DNA of 26,195 nt. Source: Diphasiastrum complanatum (Eukaryota; Streptophyta; Lycopodiopsida; Lycopodiales; Lycopodiaceae). The notes under the pieces are model-generated. The model was not told where the DNA came from. It was given only the letters and a program-made list of their open reading frames with translations, and did no database searches. The DNA is taken from positions 64,001-90,195 of the forward strand of contig MU832044.1 of NCBI GenBank assembly GCA_029204225.1, given 5' to 3'. Shown in pieces: positions 10,737 through 19,275 of the stretch (positions within the stretch are counted from its first letter, which is position 1; every line of letters begins with the position of its first letter). A program made the position numbers and the translations under genes.

Positions 10737-11690
10737 TCCCCTCCCCCCCACCCCCCCACTTAAGCAAAAACACAAAGCCACCCAAGACCTTGTGCATGAT
10801 CTGTTAACGTCGCAATGAGAGCCTAGCTTTGATATCATGTCAAAATTGGTACCAATAAATACAATTGAGTAATTGACAATTTCTTACATGTGGGTATTTA
10901 AGGCCCCATGTTGCTTGTGTGATAAATGGAGGCCCTCTTGAAAACTTTTGATGTGCGATTTTTCACGTGGCTACTATGTCAACCAACACAACACTACAAT
11001 TACACATTCATGATCATAACAATATTTGTTGCATGACCATGCTTGCCAAATACTTGAATACCATTCCCAACCACCTAGCCACCCGCCACCATATATGTCC
11101 GCTACAACTAGGACCGGTGAGGGTCTAAGAACTTATATGTGAGTAGTTTCATGGCCCCATATTGCATATTGGATTTATGGAGGCCTTCATGCACAATTGT
11201 ATTGTTTGATGCTTACACTCCTCCAACAAACCCCACTTAAGCAAGAACAAAAAGCCACCTAGGACCTTGTGCATGATTTGTTAAAATTGCAACAAGAGGC
11301 TCACTTTGATATCATGTGAAAAATGGTACCAAGGAATACAATTGGATAAATGACAACTTCTTACATGTGGGTATTCAAGGCCCCATGTTGCTTATGGGAT
11401 AAACGAGGTATACCCCCCCCTTGCAAAAAACAAAAGAAAATAGTGTATCGCTTAAGGGATCAATGGAGGCCCTCATGTGCACTTTTGATGAGTGATGCTC
11501 ACTCCTCCAAACCAACACTCCTTAAAGCAAGCATTGAAAATCATTTGAATGCACGTCTTGAACCTTGTATGTGCCCTATCAAGGTTGCACCAAAAGCTTG
11601 GTTAAGATACTATGTCAAAATTGGCCAAGTGACCATGCAAGTTGTGTATTGGTTTCCCATTCCTAATTGCCTAGTCACTCGCCATCTGTT
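10737..11690. repeat. diverged repeats, period about 477 bp, with decayed primer-site motifs
   Basis: CTTAAGCAA...AAAGCCACC...GACCTTGTGCATGAT occurs at about 10758 and 11236, followed in both copies by a TTTGATATCATGT stretch and similar downstream sequence. The parts at 10970-11230 and 11590-11690 are diverged relatives of the last 280 bp of the 1.0-kb unit (ATGTCAAC..CACAACAC..CACAATTACACA, CACCTAGCCAC). On the - strand, TGATATCAAAGC at 10826-10837 and TGATATCAAAGT at 11303-11314 resemble the copia primer binding site for initiator tRNA-Met. The stretch may therefore be old LTR and leader sequence in tandem. No coding frame was identified. Confidence 0.6.
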
Positions 11691-12257
11691 GCTATTAAAA
11701 GGAATGATACTAGTGTGAAGTTGACATTCCTATTTGTAGAGAGTGAAATAGGAATTGTACCAATGCCTTTAATGGCAAACTCACCATCATTGGCCATGTA
11801 GATGACTTTCTTCTGACCTTCGTAAGTCATCAAAGAAGAGAAATACTCTTTATGACTTGTTATATGAGAAGTTGGCACCACTATCAATCCACCATGGATC
11901 GATATCACCTTTGCTTGCCAACAAACTTGAAGACATCACAAAAGAATCACTACCATTTTATTCATCATCATCATCATCTAGAGTGAGATTTCCTTCTCTC
12001 CTTGATCTCTCTTTTTCTTAAAACAATCACTAGCAAAGTGTCCTTTCATTCCACAATAGGAACACTTAAGCTTAAATTTATCCTTCTTCTTTTGCCTTTG
12101 CCCTTGAATTTGCCCAATAGAGAACAATGCCTCTTCTCATTCTTGAGTAGAAGTGCCTTCTCCTCTTGCTTGAAACCCATGCTTTTTAGGCACTAAGACC
12201 TCTTACAAATTTTTCAAACTTGGCAATGTCTTTTAAATGGCAAAGCTTTGTACAAGG
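11690..12257 (-). pseudogene. copia element B, gag C-terminus and protease (third piece)
   Basis: The - strand frame includes a CCHC zinc knuckle, CSYCGMKGHFASDC, at about 12025-12070, followed by a basic KKKRD stretch. The protease motif DPWWIDSGA and ITSHKEYFSS lie at about 11840-11900, continuing with IYMANDGEFAIKGIGTIPI down to about 11745. This is the order expected of a Ty1/copia polyprotein. Stops and small frameshifts interrupt it. At about 11700 it ends against the tandem-repeat DNA, so integrase, RT and RNase H are absent. At 12257 it is cut by copia element A. The gag frame resumes beyond that element at 17505, so this is the third piece of one broken gene whose start is at 19526. 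Confidence 0.78.
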
Positions 12258-12433
12258 TGTTAGAAATCAATGATAAACTTCATTGTTATTGTTTACGTTG
12301 CACATTAATGTTGACAGCTGTGACTAGCTATCAATTGTGACAGCTGTGACCAGTTGTCAATAGTCGTAGGCTCCGCCTTCTTGTGCTGATTGCTTATGGT
12401 GAATGCTTGATGTTGCATATCTAATTCTTGACA
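12258..12433 (+). repeat. 5' LTR of copia A
   Basis: It starts TGTTAGAAATC and ends TTCTTGACA. Compared with the 3' LTR, it lacks about 115 bp between GTAGGCT and CGCCTTCTTG. It also carries an extra copy of about 30 bp (GACAGCTGTGAC...CTATCAATT / GACAGCTGTGACCAGTTGTCAA). The missing part includes the CT-rich and ACATTCTGTATGAGG section, so promoter or polyadenylation signals may be gone. Confidence 0.85.
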
Positions 12434-12445
12434 TGGTATCAAAGC
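12434..12445 (+). other. primer binding site of copia A
   Basis: TGGTATCAAAGC directly follows the LTR end. It differs by one base from the usual plant copia site TGGTATCAGAGC, complementary to an initiator tRNA-Met. Confidence 0.85.
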
Positions 12446-13220
12446 AGCAATAGTCATGCGTGCCTGATCAGTGGATACAGCTTGTCACAGGCTCCGCAAT
12501 GAAGTGAGAAAGTCCTTCACAGGAGGTGAAAACTTGGAGAGACAAAAATGGCTGGAAGAATTTCTTCTTTGGTGTATTTTGTAGGGTTGGAGCTCCTAAT
12601 CATCAGTGGCGAAAAAATGCACAGTCCCGGAGGCATCAGAAAGGCTAGGGCAGCATCAGACAGATTGAAAATCTGTTGAGTGGGGGAGATTTTACAATAC
12701 TTCTTAGTTGTTGTGGAAAGTGCTATTTGTGTGAGAGGTTTGCCAAGAAATCTGTCATTTGTCTGTTTGGAGTACCACAAATCGCACTAGACAGTGTCTA
12801 GTACTACCATTCAGAGTTAGAAGGCTTCATACTTTTCACAATACTGATCTGTCTTTTGAACGATCACATGTTTCAAAATCTTTGCAAAGAGGAGGCGGCA
12901 TAGCCGCCACGCCGAAGTGGAAAATCTAGAATATTCCCTCTGAAAGTTCTTATATTCCCTCTATTTTTAATATTTTTTGTACCAATATTGGATTGACGCG
13001 CTAGTGGTAGGAAAAATCTTGAGCAGTCGTACATCCGTGCATCATATAGATATAGCATATCCATACCAATATCGGATCGACACGCATCGTACCAATATCA
13101 GATAAAGAGAATTCTGAGCAGTCATGTAGCCACGCATCGTACCAATATCAGGTGTACAACCAAAAATTTATAGTTCTATGGTGTGAATAAATTTTGTGAT
13201 CCAGACTCATCTATCTAGTA
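12446..13220 (+). other. leader of copia A
   Basis: This is untranslated sequence between the primer binding site and the gag start at 13221. The - strand open frames here have no recognisable domain and look accidental. The right part carries the leader repeats listed separately. Confidence 0.6.
12975..13152 (+). repeat. repeats in the copia A leader
   Basis: TACCAATAT(T/C)GGAT or TACCAATATCAG occurs four times, and GAGCAGTC(G/A)T..T..CGTGCAT- or CACGCATCG-like words alternate with it. The pattern is of a roughly 50-115 bp unit duplicated imperfectly. It lies shortly before the gag start, where packaging or dimerisation signals are found in other LTR elements. A role here is only inferred. 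Confidence 0.6.
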
Positions 13221-14610
13221 ATGGCAACTCTAAGCGAGAGTGTCCTTAATGAGTCAAGTAAATTGGAAGGTGCACTATGCAGTTTGGAAATTCAAACTGA
13301 AGAACATTTTGATAGAAAAGGAGCTATGGGAGATTGTGACAGGTGAAGAGACAAGGCCAGTGATTGAAGAAGATCAGCGGACATTTGATAGGAGAAGACA
13401 GAAAGCCTAAAATGTCATCGACTTATCAGTTAGAGATGCAATTATTCCCTATATTTCAGATTCGGAAGGACCAAAAGAAGCGTGGGATACATTGAAGGCA
13501 TCGTTTGAAACGACAAATACATCTCGAATACTATCTCTAAAGACAAAATTGCATACATTGCGGATGGATGATGGTGCAACTATTGCCAATCACATACTGA
13601 AGATCAAAGAGATCCGTGATCAATTAGCAGCAGTTGGAGAGCGAGTACAAGACCGTGAGATCATGCAATTGACATTGAATAGTCTGAGTGAGTCACATCA
13701 GATGTTTGTGACGAGTATAGCCACAAGAGAAAATCTTCCAACCTATGAAGAACTAGGTGGATTGCTTTTGCAAGAAGAGCAACGTCAAGAGAACTTGAAT
13801 CATCGTAACAGGAGCTATGACCAAGCTCTTGCAGTTAGAGGACGAGGTGGAAGATTTGGCCGTGGAAAGTATCAATCGAGAGGAGGAAACTCAAGACGAG
13901 GAGCATTTCAACAATTTCATGAGCAAGTCAATGATAGTCCGAATCGAAGTAATTGGAATCAAGACCGAGGTCAAGGATGCGGCTATTCAAGACAAAATAA
14001 ACCTGGAAATTGTAGGTATTGCAACAAATCTGGTCACTGGGAGCGTGAATGCTTCAAGAAACAGAAGGAGATGGAACAAAGAAAAGACAAATGGCAAGCG
14101 GGAAATTATGCTGATCAACATCAATTTGATGACTATTATTATGAAAACAATTATAGTGATCAACATCAATACGATGATGATCAATATGAAGATGATATAG
14201 GTGAGAGTTCAAAATTGTTCATTACAACATTAATGACAAGTGATAGAGCCAAGGATACCTGGTACATTGATAGTGGTGCATCCAAGCACATGACTTCAAG
14301 GAAAGAGTGGTTTTCAGAACTCAAGAAAACTGACAATGGTGATGAAGTTGGACAAGTTGATGGCAAATTGCTATCTGTTAAAGGAGTTGGAGTGGTACTA
14401 GTGATGCTAGACAATAGGAAGATAAAGCATATAAGCAATGTGCAATATGTACCTGGCTTAGCTAACAATCTACTATCTGTTGGGATGATGGTTGATCAAC
14501 AACTCAAGGTTGAGTTTGACAGTGACAAATGTCTTGTCAAAGACATCAAGAATCACTACAAAGTGATTGCTATAGGAGCTAGAGTCAACGGGTTTGACTC
14601 TACAAATTGA
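13221..14610 (+). pseudogene. copia A gag and protease
   Basis: A start ATG at 13221 opens a frame that shifts at about 13275; the next frame then carries the gag N-terminus (YAVWKFKLKNILIEKELWEI). One TAA at 13408-13410 interrupts it where the context suggests Gln. From 13411 to 14610 the frame is open: the UBN2-type gag core to about 13800, an RGG-rich basic stretch (RGRGGRFGRGKYQSRGG), a CCHC zinc knuckle CRYCNKSGHWEREC at 14011-14052, a very acidic Tyr/Asp/His-rich linker, and the protease motif WYIDSGASKHM with its catalytic Asp codon at 14269. Gag would form the particle and bind RNA, and the protease would cleave the polyprotein. The frame ends in TGA at 14608-14610, before the integrase. 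Although much is intact, the two early lesions mean no full gag could be made. Confidence 0.88.
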
Positions 14611-15560
14611 ATGCGAGATCTTTTACTCAAGCTATGGTAAGCACTGTTGATAGTCGAAGTGATCTTTGGCATCAAAGGTTTGGTCATATCAGTGCTCAAA
14701 GCTTGCAAATCCTTAAAAGAGGTAATCTAGTTGTTGGATTGCCTGATATCTCTTTTGAAGGAAAATTCGTGAGGGTTGCATTTTGGGAAAACAACATAGA
14801 GAGAGATTTCCCAAAGATGGAACAAGAAGAGCCAATGGGCCATTCTTGATCTTGTTCATAGTGATCTGTGTGGACCAATACAAACTAGGTCCATTAGTGG
14901 TTGTTACTATTTCATCACATTCATTGAAGACTATAGTAGACATATCTGGATTTATTTCATAAGCAAGAAATCTGATGCTTTTGCCAAGTTTAGAGAGTTC
15001 AAGGCTCTATTTGAAAAACAAACAGGTTGTTATATTAATACCATCAGATCAGGTGGTGGCAGTGGAACAGGGTTTATAAATTTCTGCAAGGATCAGGGGA
15101 TTAAGAGACAAACCACTACACCCTATTCACCACAACAGAACGAAGTTGCAGAACGGAAAAATAGATCCATTGTGGAGATGGCTAGGGCAATGCTTAAGAG
15201 CAAGGGTTTGTCAGATAATTTTTGGGCAGAAGCATGCAACACAGCTACTCATATCTTGAATCGGTGTCCTACGAAGTTCGTGGAGGGTAAGACACCTTAC
15301 AAAGCTTTTACTGGAAAGAAACCTAATGTTTCTCATTTACGAATATTTGGTTGTGATGCTTACACTCATGTACCTGATGAAAAATGAAAGAAGTTGGATG
15401 CAAAAGCTGTTAAGTGTATTTTCTTCTCTGATATGATGAAAGAGCCAAGGCATACAGTATGTATAACACAGATGCACAAAAGATCGTGATTTCCAGAGAT
15501 GCTACTTTTGATGAGATGAATGACCAAATAAAATTGACCCCTTTGATGATAAAGCTAAAG
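14611..15560 (+). pseudogene. copia A integrase
   Basis: The GAG-pre-integrase part reads SDLWHQRFGHISAQSLQILK (about 14655-14715). After this the Cys pair of the HHCC finger is lost in a frame change. The catalytic core follows in a second frame, open from about 14840 to 15387. The first Asp is in HSDLCGP (14863-14865). The codon expected for the second Asp is GGT (15052-15054), in a stretch reading IRSGGGSG. The Glu is retained in EVAERKNRS (15151). Next come FWAEACNTATHILNRCPT, GKTPYKAF and the conserved FGCDAY. A TGA at 15385-15387 and further shifts end it; about 15400-15560 is a degraded C-terminal domain. With one catalytic residue missing it could not perform strand transfer even if translated. 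Confidence 0.85.
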
Positions 15561-15746
15561 TGCAAGTGAAGAAAGAAGTTAGTGTCGATATGGAATAGCC
15601 AATGGAAAAGACAAGGTCAATAATGAGATTCCTAAGAGAGTGCCTAAGTGGTACTTGTCAGTAACAAGTGATGCTAATAAGGGAGAAGTGAGCAGGGAGA
15701 GCTTAAAAGATCAAGTAGAAATCGAAAACCTCCTGCAAGATTAGAG

Positions 15747-16510
15747 ATGAATCTAGCCCTAATGGGTTCTATGCTCAAGGCTCAAGAACCAAAAACTTTT
15801 GATAAAGCAAAGGAGCACAAGGAGTTGCATGAAGCTATGGAAACAAAAATGGAAGATATATCAAAAAATAGGATGTGGAACTTGGTTGAGCTACCTGATG
15901 GTAAGATGCCTATCACTTGCAAATGGATATACAAGATCAAATATGGAGCTGATGGGCAAATCAACAAGTATAAAGCACAGCTGGTTGCAAGAGGATTTGA
16001 GCAATAGTAAGGTATTGATTTTGAAGAAACCTTTGCAACCATAGCTAAGATGGTAGCTATATGTTCTATCATTGCTATTTCTGCTTTCTATGGTTGGAAG
16101 ATCTAGCAAATGTAGGTTAATATGCTTTTCTTAATGGAATGCTGGATGAAGAGGTGTTCTTAGAACAACCTCAAGGATTTGTTGAGCCAGGGATTTCCGT
16201 TTGTAAGCTCAACAAAGCCATTTATGGATTGAGGCAAGCGTGATGATGATCCTAATCTTTACATTCTAAGGCAAGATTCAGATATAGTGTTCATTGTGTT
16301 GTACGTGGATGATTTGATTATTACAGGAAGTAATGAGAGCTTAATTGATGAAATAAAATCAGATCTTTCCAAAGCTTTTCACATGAGTGATCTAGGATTG
16401 ATGCACTATTGTCTTGGCATTGAAGTATGGCAAAAGAAAGACATGGTCTTTCTCACACAAAGCAAATATGCATGAGATTTGCTTTATAAGTTCAATATGC
16501 AAGATTGTAG
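15747..16510 (+). pseudogene. copia A reverse transcriptase, N-terminal and palm region
   Basis: From 15747 the frame gives the copia RT opening (KEHKELHEAMETKMEDI, NRMWNLVELPDGKMPITCKW) up to GFEQ, then two stops at about 16006-16011. Around 16104-16115, TAG replaces a Trp codon and another TAG stands where the first catalytic Asp of the palm is expected. A deletion of several dozen bases after LRQA (about 16240) joins directly to DDDPNLYIL. The YVDD catalytic box (16302-16313) and the following SDLGLMHYCLGIEV and FLTQSKYA are intact. The frame breaks off at about 16510, at the edge of an inverted segment. RT would copy the element's RNA to DNA; this copy cannot. Confidence 0.88.
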
Positions 16511-16935
16511 CATTGCTGAGTGCTCGATATTCAGCTTTCGTCGATGATAAGGCTACTGTAGGAAAGCTCCATGAAATTGAAGCTATATCATAACTGAATG
16601 TATGACCACTGGTAGATCTTCTGTCATCAATATTACCTACCCAATTGGCATCTATGTAACCTACCAACATTGGCGCTTCAGGCTGATCATACTTCAACCC
16701 AAAATTCAATGTCCCTCGAATGTATCTGAGAATACGTTTAGCAGACTTCCAGTGTGCTTGACTAGGATCTTGCATAAATTGACTAACAACACCAACAACA
16801 TAAGAAATATCAGGTCGTGTGTGTGTCAAATAAATCAAACTACCAACCAGCTGTCTATACAAATAAGCATCCACTTTCTCAGATTCATCATATGCAGTAA
16901 GCTTTATGTTGACATCCATAGGTGTACTCAAAGGC
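16511..16935 (-). pseudogene. inverted RT-RNase H segment inside copia A
   Basis: On the - strand this stretch is one open frame giving the part of the copia polyprotein that should lie between the + strand pieces on each side. It runs from PLSTPMDVNIKL (near 16935) through RQLVGSLIYLTHTRPDISYV, then AKRILRYIRGTLNFGLKY, a RNase H start (GYIDANWVGNIDDRRSTSG) and ALSSTKAEYRALSNAT (near 16511). The left flank ends in FNMQDC and the right flank begins with EAVWLRRLL, exactly the residues expected before and after it. So about 425 bp have flipped in place without evident loss of coding content. Within the segment the frame is still open, which suggests a fairly recent event. Confidence 0.88.
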
Positions 16936-17171
16936 AAGAAGCTGTATGGTTACGAAGATTGCTTGTGGATTTAGGTCAACCACAAGTGGATGTGACTACT
17001 ATATCTTGTGATAATCAAAGTTGCATTCACCTTGCCAAAAATCCAATTTTACATGCTCAAACCAAGCACATCAATATAAACTACCATTTTGTTCGAGAGA
17101 AAAATCTTGATGGAGCCATTGATCTTGCTTTTTGTAAATCTGAAGATCAAATGAAATTACTAAGTCATTAG
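16936..17171 (+). pseudogene. copia A RNase H C-terminal part
   Basis: The + strand frame resumes after the inverted segment with EAVWLRRLLVDLGQPQVDV, ISCDNQSCIHLAKNP, TKHININYHFVREK and a C-terminal FCKSEDQMKLLSH before TAG. The CDNQS and TKHI motifs are typical of copia RNase H. RNase H removes the RNA strand during reverse transcription. The domain is split by the inversion. A longer open frame running in from 16602 on the + strand is an accidental read through the inverted segment. Confidence 0.85.
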
Positions 17172-17230
17172 ATAGATGTAAATTTGAGAGGTTTTGTACT
17201 CTATTAGGGATAGAAAAATGTAATTTTATC

Positions 17231-17242
17231 ATTGAGGGAGAG
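17231..17242 (+). other. polypurine tract of copia A
   Basis: ATTGAGGGAGAG lies directly before the TGTTAG start of the 3' LTR. This is the position and composition of a plus-strand primer. Confidence 0.8.
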
Positions 17243-17504
17243 TGTTAGAAATCAATGATAAACTTCATTGTTATTGTTTACGATGCACGTTAATGTTGAC
17301 AATTGTGACCAGCTGTCAATAGCCGTAGGCTAGTCTATTAGTCCACTCGTAGGTTTTCTCTCTCTATCAGGGTTCAGGGTTTATTTGTACATTTTACATT
17401 CTGTATGAGGTAGAGTGATAGAGTGACAGTGCGTGTTCACCTTTCGCCTTCTTGTGGTGATTGCTTATGGTAAATGCTTGATGTTGCATATCTAATTTTT
17501 GACA
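17243..17504 (+). repeat. 3' LTR of copia A
   Basis: It starts TGTTAGAAATC and ends TTTTTGACA. It is longer than the 5' copy because it retains a central CT-rich and TTTATTTGTACATTTTACATT section. The shared parts are very similar. Confidence 0.88.
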
Positions 17505-17699
17505 CAAGCTTAGCATGATCATCCAACAAATTATTAAGCATAACTAAACAAGTTCTTTATCCTTAATGCTTTCATTAATGCATGCAAGATCATCATTCAA
17601 GTCTTTGACTCTTAAATGTGTGAGCACTTTCCCCTTTCTTTTGGCTATTTTGGAAGATTTGACTTCTTAGGGTTAGAACATTAGATTTGGACTGACTTT
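17505..17699 (-). pseudogene. copia element B, gag UBN2 region (second piece)
   Basis: Read on the - strand from about 17690, this gives ESQSKSNVLTLRSQIFQ and NSQKKGES, then, after a one-base shift, HLRVKDLNDDLACINESIKD. This is a typical UBN2-type copia gag core. At 17505 it meets the 3' LTR of copia A, and the frame continues on the far side at about 12257 with sequence reading DIAKFEKFVRGL and then the zinc knuckle. At 17699 it meets the inverted-end element, and the preceding gag residues (NALNKVY) lie just beyond that element near 19280. It is therefore the middle piece of the broken gag. Confidence 0.78.
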
Positions 17700-17894
17700 C
17701 ATTAGTGCCCTTTTTGGACTCAAAAAGGGCCTCTTCCTTGCCTAAACAGGTGTGTTAATCATAATTAGTTTAGTGTTAATCAATCCTACGTGGCTCTTTT
17801 ACCTTGGGTTACCACATAGGGTGAGCAAGAGTTAAGGGCTAAATATAGGTCCCATCATCCATAGACTTTTGTAGGTACTTTGTAAGGCAAGACT

Positions 17895-18825
17895 AGATAT
17901 TATTTTTTTCAAAATTGGCCTTCAGGATACATTTTCATTTCGCCATGGATTTAGTTTGTTTGACCTCAGAACTTCAAAAAAGGTGTTTATAAGTCAATTT
18001 GCTTTTATTAGTTTGCAAACAGAAATATATTCCGGAGGCCAGTTTTTCGTTTTTTTTGGCCCGAAATCGCGATTTTTGGCCGTTTCGATTCATCAGAAGG
18101 CCAAAAATTGCGTTTTGGACCAATTTTTTTTTTTTTTTTTCAAAATCACGCTAAGGCGCGATTTTGGGCCATTTGACTTGGTCAAATGGCCCAAAATCGC
18201 GCCTTAGCGTGATTTTGAAAAAAAAAAAAAAAAATTGGTCCAAAACGCAATTTTTGGCCTTCTGATGAATCGAAACGGCCAAAAATCGCGATTTCGGGCC
18301 AAAAAAACAAAAAACTGGCCTCCGGAATATATTTTTGTTTGCAAACTAATAAAAGCAGATTGACTTATAAACACCTTTTTTGAGGTTCTGAGGTCAAACA
18401 GACTAAATCCATGGCGAAATGAAAATGTATCCCCCGGAGGCCAATTTTTCATTTTTTTGGCCCAAAATCGCGATTTCTGGCCGTTTCGCTCCATCAAAAG
18501 GCCAAAAATTGCGTTTCAGAATTATTTCAAAATCACGTCAAATTTTTTTCAAACGGCCCAAAATCGCACCTTAGCGTGATTTTGAAAACAAATTTTTTTT
18601 TTCTGAAACGCAATTTTTGGCCTTTTGATGGAGCGAAACGGCCAAAAATCGCGACTTCGGGCCAAAAAAAACGAAAAACTGGCCTCCGGAATATATTTCT
18701 GTTTGTAAACTAATAAAAACAATTTGACTTCTAAACACTTTTTTTGAGGTTCTGAGGTCAAACAGACTAAATCCATGGCGAAATGAAAATGTATTCCAAA
18801 GGTCAATTTTGAAAAAAATGATATC
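17895..18825. mobile_element. multi-hairpin fold-back element
   Basis: The ends GATATTATTTTTTTC (17895) and, in reverse complement, GATATCATTTTTTTC (18825) are inverted. Inside, a nearly perfect palindrome of about 255 bp per arm is centred at 18179 with a loop of 3 bases. It is followed by a second hairpin with a shortened left arm (18437-18555) and a full right arm (18556-18825). The unit order is forward, reverse, partial forward, reverse. The arms contain smaller palindromes: AAATCGCGATTT, and a TTTTTGGCC...GGCCAAAAA stem. The open frames on both strands (with FDLRTSKKVFISQ repeated) are mirror copies produced by the palindrome and are not genes. A transcript would be long double-stranded RNA. 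Confidence 0.85.
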
Positions 18826-19269
18826 CATCTGAAAACAATAAATTATTTGTTATGTGAAAGGCTAATGAAAGTGAGGTAGTCTTAGTTTGAATGTGAAGGG
18901 GGACACAAAAGTGGGTTGATTAAAATTCATAAGCAAGTTTCAAATTTGAAATGTACTTGGGCATTAAATGATGCTTGCAAGTCTATGTCTCACCTAGAGC
19001 ACTAGCTGTTGTCCTATTGTTGGCTACTAGGTACTGTGTGTAGCTATTGTTGGTTACTAGGTACTTTCAAGTGTATCCATATAGGGTTAATGTAGGGTTA
19101 ATGCTAGAGGTGTACTTTGTGGGCCCACACTTGATTTAATCTACACCATTGAATCTGCCATGTCATATGGACCATTCCTGCTCAATTGTCACACTTTTAT
19201 TGGTACACGTGTCGTCATTAACACTAATCCAGATTAGTGAAGAGGCCCTTTTTGAGTTCAAAAAAGGCC
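18826..19269. other. right half of the 1.58-kb element, non-coding
   Basis: No gene is seen. A 30-bp imperfect tandem duplication (TTGTTGG(C/T)TACTAGGTACT at about 19017 and 19047) and a doubled ATAGGGTTAATG/GTAGGGTTAATG at about 19080-19105 are the only features noted. Confidence 0.5.
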
Positions 19270-19275
19270 CTAATG

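Larger units (their letters stand above)
12258..17504 (+). mobile_element. Ty1/copia retrotransposon A, with LTRs but defective
   Basis: The element runs from a 176-bp 5' LTR (12258-12433) to a 262-bp 3' LTR (17243-17504). Both start TGTTAGAAATCAATGATAAAC and end TTGACA. Inside are a tRNA-Met-type primer binding site, a 775-bp leader, gag with zinc knuckle, protease, integrase, RT and RNase H in copia order, then a polypurine tract. The flanks read TACAAG+G on the left and CAAGC on the right, consistent with a short (4-5 bp) CAAG-type target duplication. It sits inside the gag gene of a - strand copia element (B), interrupting that gene's frame. Frameshifts, stops, lost catalytic residues and an inverted RT-RNase H segment make it unable to move by itself. 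Confidence 0.92.
17700..19275. mobile_element. 1.58-kb DNA element with inverted ends
   Basis: The left end (CATTAGTGCCCTTTTTGGAC, from 17700) and the reverse complement of the right end (CATTAGGGCCTTTTTTGAAC, from 19275) match imperfectly over about 40 bp, including CTCAAAAAGGGCCTCTT. Each end can also fold on itself (GCCCTTTTT / AAAAAGGGC). The element sits in the gag gene of copia B: NALNKVY just outside the right end and ESQSK just outside the left end are consecutive in that protein family. No transposase frame is present, so it would depend on enzymes from elsewhere. Its superfamily is unresolved, because no clear target duplication is visible. It contains the fold-back listed separately. 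Confidence 0.65.

Noticed and set aside
8424-10838. Small recurring open frames in the 1-kb units as a tandem gene family
   Set aside because: The frames change or break with the small indels, have no domain, and overlap on both strands.
13817-14468. Alternative + and - strand frames over copia A gag
   Set aside because: The main gag frame has the zinc knuckle and protease motif. The others are Ile/Met-rich shadows.
16602-16935. + strand frame that seems to extend RNase H upstream
   Set aside because: It reads the inverted segment on the wrong strand. The - strand frame there carries the real copia motifs.
17700-17730. CACTA-type transposon end (TAGTG near the edge)
   Set aside because: TAGTG here faces inward and the other end lacks it, so it does not match CACTA ends.
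17956-18828. Several open frames repeating FDLRTSKKVF on both strands
   Set aside because: They are mirror images of each other caused by the palindromic arms; there is no domain and no start context.
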